Positions 41,761 through 45,924 of a DNA stretch of 45,924 nt are shown here, piece by piece. The DNA comes from JBOCEF01 sp047610385 (GTDB taxonomy: Bacteria; Pseudomonadota; Alphaproteobacteria; Rhodobacterales; Rhodobacteraceae). Within the stretch, counting starts at the first letter, position 1, and each line of letters begins with the position of its first letter. The position numbers were made by a program, and so were the translations under genes. Location: contig JBLGAC010000034.1 in NCBI GenBank assembly GCA_047610385.1, forward strand, positions 1 through 45,924, given 5' to 3'. A model generated the notes under the pieces. That model did no database searches and was not told the origin of the DNA. It saw only the letters and a program-made list of their open reading frames with translations.

Positions 41761-42702
41761 TCAGCGCAGATCTGGCCGATCGACCGCCACTGCGGCATGC
41801 TGCGCGCGCAACGTCTCCGCCGCGGCGCGCACCGTGTCGGAGATCTGCGTGAGCTGGCGTGCCAACGGGCTTTTCCGGCGCCAGATCATGCCCACATTCC
41901 GCGACGGCTGCGGGCTTTTGAACCGCGCGACGGACACAGGCGCAGACCGGGTTTCCACCGCCACGGCCATTTCGGGGATCAGCGTGACCCCCAGCCCGGC
42001 GCTGACCAACTGGACCAGTGTGGACAGCGAACTGGCATTCATAATCTCACGCGGGGGGGGGGCCGACTGCATGTTGCAAAATGACAGGGCCTGATCACGA
42101 AAGCAGTGGCCTTCCTCTAGCAACAGCAGGCGCATTTCGCGCAGCTTTTCGCTGCTTGGGACCGGCTTGCCTTCGTCTTCGCGCGGGCGGACCAGCACGA
42201 AATGCTCAGTGAACAGGGTGACCTCGGCAAAGCTCGGCTCTGACACCGGCAGCGCGACGATGGCGGTGTCGAGCCGCCCTTCGGCCACGTCCTGGATCAG
42301 CGTGTGGGTCAGCGTTTCGCGCACCCGGATGTCCAGCCCGGCATGCGCGCGCGTCAGGGCAGCGATCAGCGTGGGCAGCAGATAAGGCGCGATCGTCGGG
42401 ATCACCCCGATGCGCAGCGGCCCGGCCATGCGATCACGTGAGGCGCGGGCCAGATCCTCCAGCTCATCCACCGCGCGCAGGATGTCGCGGGCGCGCAGGG
42501 CAAATTCCTCTCCGAACCCGGTCAGGCGCAGCTGCCGCCCGGCCCGATCAAACAGGGCGGCGCCCAGTCTGCCCTCCAGTTCCTTGATCTGCATGGACAA
42601 TGCGGGTTGAGAAATCGCGCACGCATCCGCCGCACGCCCGAAATGGCCATGCTGCGCAAGGGCGCTGAAATACCGGAGATGCTTGAGTGTCAGGTTATTC
42701 AT
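41761..42702 (-). CDS. oxyR: OxyR, peroxide-sensing LysR regulator
   Basis: The 313-residue protein has a LysR helix-turn-helix (LKHLRYFSALAQHGHFGRAA, then AISQPALSMQIKELEGRLGA). A regulatory domain carries Cys200 and Cys209 in GHCFRDQALSFC, the redox pair of OxyR (E. coli Cys199/Cys208). Peroxide forms the disulfide and switches on katG and other defence genes. The start MNNLTLKHL is the usual OxyR-type beginning; eleven upstream in-frame residues are dropped. It is divergent from katG. A C10 run (42053-42062) encodes the Pro triplet four codons after Cys209. Confidence 0.95.
   Translation of the reverse strand: MNNLTLKHLRYFSALAQHGHFGRAADACAISQPALSMQIKELEGRLGAALFDRAGRQLRLTGFGEEFALRARDILRAVDELEDLARASRDRMAGPLRIGVIPTIAPYLLPTLIAALTRAHAGLDIRVRETLTHTLIQDVAEGRLDTAIVALPVSEPSFAEVTLFTEHFVLVRPREDEGKPVPSSEKLREMRLLLLEEGHCFRDQALSFCNMQSAPPPREIMNASSLSTLVQLVSAGLGVTLIPEMAVAVETRSAPVSVARFKSPQPSRNVGMIWRRKSPLARQLTQISDTVRAAAETLRAQHAAVAVDRPDLR
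42053..42062. repeat. Homopolymer G10/C10 inside oxyR
   Basis: Ten G on the plus strand (C10 in the coding strand) encode APPPR just after the redox Cys209. The frame is intact in this assembly. Confidence 0.95.
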
Positions 42703-42721
42703 CAGCGCAGCTGATACCTCA

Positions 42722-42776
42722 GATAAGAAAAACAAACTTTATCTTATGATGTGGCTTTGGTAAAGTTTCATAAGAT
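42722..42776. promoter_or_regulatory. Candidate OxyR operator between oxyR and katG
   Basis: An AT-rich dyad, ATCTTATGA (42741-42749) / TCATAAGAT (42768-42776), with another ATAAG half-site at 42723-42727. The spaced ATAAG/CTTAT half-sites in an oxyR-katG divergent region resemble the extended sites bound by OxyR tetramers. The region stands out against the high GC of the rest. Confidence 0.55.
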
Positions 42777-42906
42777 TAAGGGAGACCGCCGATGTCACAC
42801 CCCCGCAGCGCAGCGCCCCACCGGTGCCGCAGCGCAGGGCCCGATGCGCGCAACCCCAACCACGCACAACACGCACCACGCAACGCAGCCAAGATCGGAG
42901 AAAACC

Positions 42907-45102
42907 ATGGACGGAAATAATGTCCCAGGCGCGGGCAAGTGCCCGGTCATGCACACCACTCATGCCGCCAGGTCGAACCGCGACTGGTGGCCAAACCAGC
43001 TGAACCTGAAGATCCTTCATCAAAATTCAGCGCTGTCCAATCCGATGGGCACGTCGTTCAGCTATGCCGACGCGTTCAAAAAGCTCGACCTCAAGGCGCT
43101 GAAGGCCGATCTGGTTGCGCTGATGACCGACAGCCAAGACTGGTGGCCCGCCGATTACGGCCATTACGGGCCGTTCTTTGTTCGCATGGCATGGCACAGC
43201 GCTGGCACCTACCGCACGGCTGACGGCCGCGGGGGCTCGACCTCAGGCAGCCAGCGGTTTGCGCCGCTCAACAGCTGGCCCGACAACGTGAACCTTGATA
43301 AGGCGCGGCGTCTGCTGTGGCCGATCAAGCAGAAATACGGCGCGTCGATTTCCTGGGCCGACCTGATGATCCTGGCCGGCAACGTCGCGATGGACTCCAT
43401 GGGCTTTAAAACCTTCGGCTTTGCCGGTGGGCGCGCTGACGTGTGGGAGCCTGAGGAGGACATCTACTGGGGCGCTGAAACCGAATGGCTTGACGACAAG
43501 CGCTATACCGGGGACCGCGTGCTGGAAAACCCCCTCGCCGCCGTGCAGATGGGCCTGATCTATGTGAATCCCGAAGGCCCCAACGGCACGCCCGATCCGC
43601 TGGGTTCGGCCCGCGACATCCGCGAGACCTTCGCGCGCATGGCGATGAACGACTATGAAACCGTCGCCCTGACTGCCGGCGGCCACACCTTCGGCAAATC
43701 CCACGGCGCAGGCGATGCGGCGCTGGTCGGGCCTGAGCCTGAAGCCGCCCCCATGGAATTGATGGGTCTTGGCTGGAAGAACGCCTTTGGATCCGGCGTT
43801 GGCGATGACGCCATCGGCAGCGGCATCGAAGGCGCATGGACCCCCACCCCGACCACCTGGGACATGTCGTATTTCGACATGCTGTTCGGGTATGAATGGG
43901 AGCTGACCAAAAGCCCCGCAGGTGCCCAGCAATGGACCCCGGTCGGCGTGACCGAGGATCACATGGCCCCAGCCGCCGGCAACCCGGCGAAGAAGGTCAA
44001 GACCATGATGACCACCGCCGACATGGCGATGCGCATGGACCCGGCCTATGAGAAAATCTCTCGGCATTTCCATGCCAACCCGGCAGAGTTCGCGGATGCA
44101 TTCGCGCGCGCATGGTTCAAGCTGACCCATCGCGACATGGGACCGATTGCGCTGTATCTGGGCGAGGACGTCCCGGCGGAGGTGCTGATCTGGCAAGATG
44201 AAATCCCCGCAGTGGATCATGCGTTGATCGACGCCGCCGACATTGCGGCGCTGAAGACGCAGATCCTCAGCTCGGGCCTGTCCACCGCCGATCTGGTGAC
44301 CACTGCTTGGGCGTCCGCGTCCACGTTCCGCGGGTCGGACAAGCGTGGCGGTGCCAATGGCGCGCGCATTCGCCTGGCACCCCAGAAGGACTGGGCCGCG
44401 AACGAACCGGTGCGCCTCGCCACCGCGTTGACCGCGTTGGAGGGCATCCAGACCGCCTTCAACGACGCGGCAACGGCGGGCAAAAAGGTGTCGATGGCCG
44501 ATCTGATCGTGCTGGGCGGCTGCGCGGCGGTGGAACAGGCGGCCAAGGCTGCGGGCCATGACGTGGCAGTGCCCTTCACCCCGGGCCGCACCGACGCAAG
44601 CGCCGCGCAGACCGACGCCGAGGCGTTTGCCGTGCTCGAACCCATCGCCGACGGGTTCCGCAACTTCCTCAAGGGTGCCTACACCATGTCGGCAGAACAG
44701 CTGCTGATCGACAAGGCGCAGCTGTTAACCCTGACCGCGCCCGAAATGACGGTGCTTGTGGGCGGACTGCGCGCGCTGGGTGCCAATCACGGCCAGACCG
44801 CCCATGGCGTGCTGACCGACCGGCCCGGCGTGTTGACCAACGACGTCTTCGCCAATCTGTTGGATATGGGGACGGAGTGGGCGGCGACCGCAGACACGGC
44901 GGACGTGTTCGAAGGGCGCGACCGGGCGACCGGCGCAGTGAAATGGACCGGCACGCGGGTCGATCTGGTGTTCGGCTCAAACTCCCAACTGCGGGCATTG
45001 GCTGAGGTTTATGCCAGCGCCGACGCGCAGGGCGGCTTCGTGCGCGACTTTGTGGCGGCCTGGGCCAAGGTGATGAACGCAGATCGCTTCGATTTGGCCT
45101 GA
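42907..45102 (+). CDS. katG: Catalase-peroxidase
   Basis: The 731-residue heme enzyme removes hydrogen peroxide. Distal residues Arg93, Trp96 and His97 lie in FVRMAWHSAGTYR. The Met-Tyr-Trp adduct of this family is set by Trp96, Tyr219 (GLIYVNPEGPNG) and Met245 (FARMAMNDYE). The proximal heme ligand is His260 (GGHTFGKSHG). A second, degenerate peroxidase-fold half follows to residue 731. The ATG has GGAG seven nt upstream. It is divergent from oxyR and ends with a strong terminator. Confidence 0.97.
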   Translation: MDGNNVPGAGKCPVMHTTHAARSNRDWWPNQLNLKILHQNSALSNPMGTSFSYADAFKKLDLKALKADLVALMTDSQDWWPADYGHYGPFFVRMAWHSAGTYRTADGRGGSTSGSQRFAPLNSWPDNVNLDKARRLLWPIKQKYGASISWADLMILAGNVAMDSMGFKTFGFAGGRADVWEPEEDIYWGAETEWLDDKRYTGDRVLENPLAAVQMGLIYVNPEGPNGTPDPLGSARDIRETFARMAMNDYETVALTAGGHTFGKSHGAGDAALVGPEPEAAPMELMGLGWKNAFGSGVGDDAIGSGIEGAWTPTPTTWDMSYFDMLFGYEWELTKSPAGAQQWTPVGVTEDHMAPAAGNPAKKVKTMMTTADMAMRMDPAYEKISRHFHANPAEFADAFARAWFKLTHRDMGPIALYLGEDVPAEVLIWQDEIPAVDHALIDAADIAALKTQILSSGLSTADLVTTAWASASTFRGSDKRGGANGARIRLAPQKDWAANEPVRLATALTALEGIQTAFNDAATAGKKVSMADLIVLGGCAAVEQAAKAAGHDVAVPFTPGRTDASAAQTDAEAFAVLEPIADGFRNFLKGAYTMSAEQLLIDKAQLLTLTAPEMTVLVGGLRALGANHGQTAHGVLTDRPGVLTNDVFANLLDMGTEWAATADTADVFEGRDRATGAVKWTGTRVDLVFGSNSQLRALAEVYASADAQGGFVRDFVAAWAKVMNADRFDLA

Positions 45103-45156
45103 TCGCGGGATGCCGGGGGGCACGGCGCCCCCCCGGCCAACGCAAGGCAACTTTTG

Positions 45157-45195
45157 GGGCGGCGTTTCAAGTCACATTGAAACGCCGCCCTTTTT
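45157..45195 (+). terminator. Rho-independent terminator of katG
   Basis: A perfect 14-bp stem, GGGCGGCGTTTCAA (45157-45170) / TTGAAACGCCGCCC (45177-45190), with a 6-nt loop and TTTTT after it. A further GC hairpin (CCGGGGGG...CCCCCCGG, about 45113-45135) lies between it and the katG stop. Confidence 0.95.
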
Positions 45196-45202
45196 CATGA
45201 TC

Positions 45203-45230
45203 GCGGCGCGTGCAGATTTGCACGCGCCGC
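45203..45230. repeat. Second 12-bp hairpin after katG
   Basis: GCGGCGCGTGCA (45203-45214) and TGCACGCGCCGC (45219-45230) form a perfect stem with a GATT loop, 12 nt beyond the katG terminator. It has no T-run. It may be a back-up terminator or part of a structured RNA. Confidence 0.75.
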
Positions 45231-45878
45231 AGTTTATGCAGCGCGCCATTTCGGCCGCGCAGCTGTCAGGCGGCACACAGATCACCATCGGGCCGGGCCG
45301 CACGCTGCCCTGAGGCCCAGAGATGCCGATCCTTCAGCCCCACGCCCAGCAGCCACGGCGGCCTTTGGCCCCTGATCGCTACGATCCTCAAACCCTCGTT
45401 TTTCGCATCGCAGAACACTGGCCCAAGCTTTGCCGCTCAGGCTTTTCCTTCAAGGCTTTTGCGCCCCGTCCGCGGCTTGGCTCAGAGCAATGCCAGCCCG
45501 CCCTGCCCGACGGCCCGCGACTGTCTGCTTTCAAAGAGACAATCCATGGTCTCCGCCCACCCGCACGCACGCCGCCGGATGGCACTGGCGCTTCTGCGCC
45601 GTGCCCCATGTCACCGCGATGACCCCATCCCAACATACCGACGCCACCGTCGCCGCAGCACCAGGCGGCACGCTGCTCCAATATGTCGGCCCCACAGACC
45701 TATGATCTGGCCACGACCAGAGGTGGTTTGTTTTGTCAAAACAGGTTTCGAGACCGGGCGCTGCTGTTAACAGACACTGCCCCAGCTGATCCCCAGCACC
45801 ATGGCCTAGGCCGTGTGGACAAAGCGGATTCCCATAGCGCCGTGATCGTGATTCAAGGCTGGAAAATGGGAGCCAGCT
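45231..45878. other. Apparently non-coding end region
   Basis: About 650 nt with overlapping short frames in several phases but no protein-like sequence, Shine-Dalgarno or known motif. It may be decayed coding sequence. Near its end is an imperfect inverted repeat (45850-45862 / 45873-45885). Confidence 0.45.
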
Positions 45879-45924
45879 TTGAATCGAAACCTCATCGACG
45901 ACGCGACGTGGGCACTGCTTGCGC
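45879..45924 (+). mobile_element. Possible start of a transposase gene, cut by the window end
   Basis: A TTG-initiated frame reads NRNLIDDATWALLA to the edge, similar in style to the N-terminus of IS5-family transposases. The preceding inverted repeat (GATTCAAGGCTGG / CCAGCTTTGAATC, one mismatch) could be an IS end. Only 46 nt are visible, so this is a weak call. Confidence 0.25.

Noticed and set aside
45210..45770. 186-residue plus-strand frame near the window end
   Set aside because: Composition (Arg/Pro/Ser-rich), no motif and no ribosome-binding site; it starts inside a hairpin.

Overview
The window is high-GC chromosomal DNA of an alphaproteobacterium, most likely a member of Rhodobacterales (Roseobacter/Rhodobacter relatives). 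This is inferred from the strong G/C preference at third codon positions, the grpE-hrcA / rph-rdgB-hemW neighbourhood, an F0 ATP synthase operon (atpI-B-E-F'-F) with the split b/b' subunits typical of this group, a valine-degradation cluster, and several fused FAD/GcvT-type amine oxidoreductases. No rRNA, tRNA, CRISPR array or complete mobile element was seen.

Layout. 1-2.9 kb: heat-shock repressor hrcA and co-chaperone grpE (minus), divergent from rph. 3-5.9 kb: rdgB, a RidA-like gene, hemW and a ybaN-type membrane gene (plus). 5.9-9.8 kb: a SIMPL-domain periplasmic protein, then the F0 operon (minus) with a clear sigma70-type promoter. 10-12.2 kb: a cation diffusion facilitator, and a quinone-reductase-like flavoprotein divergent from a TetR regulator, with two palindromic operators between them. 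12.3-18.4 kb: a dimethylglycine/sarcosine dehydrogenase-like protein, an OmpA-family protein coupled to a small coiled-coil membrane protein, a solitary merF and a possible coding remnant. 18.4-26 kb: mmsA, a polytopic membrane protein, a GNAT acetyltransferase, acyl-CoA dehydrogenase, 3-hydroxyisobutyryl-CoA hydrolase and mmsB (minus), with a divergent LysR regulator. 26-31 kb: a RarD-type transporter and a REC-GGDEF-EAL / CHASE4-kinase pair. 31-35.7 kb: sodB, a Mth938-domain gene and yajC-secD-secF. 36-41.3 kb: a DadA-like and a PuuB-like oxidoreductase flanking an unrecognised two-gene unit whose first gene is broken at a G10 tract. 41.7-45.2 kb: oxyR divergent from katG, with strong hairpins after katG. 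The last 0.7 kb looks non-coding and may end in the first codons of a transposase.

Several blocks are functionally coherent: nucleotide and protein quality control (hrcA, grpE, rdgB), energy coupling (F0), valine catabolism, c-di-GMP signalling, Sec secretion, and peroxide/superoxide defence (sodB, oxyR, katG). The most unusual features are repeats. They include a 15-bp in-frame minisatellite in hemW, hexanucleotide repeats in the membrane/GNAT pair inside the valine operon, a near-perfect 22-bp quasi-palindrome in the same membrane gene, a 96-bp-period duplication in the unknown two-gene unit, 10-nt homopolymers in that unit and in oxyR, and a dispersed family of very GC-rich intergenic palindromes. 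I saw no complete known defence or mobile system. The best candidates for something undescribed are the frameshifted two-gene unit (37288-39819) and the membrane protein/GNAT pair (21523-23414).
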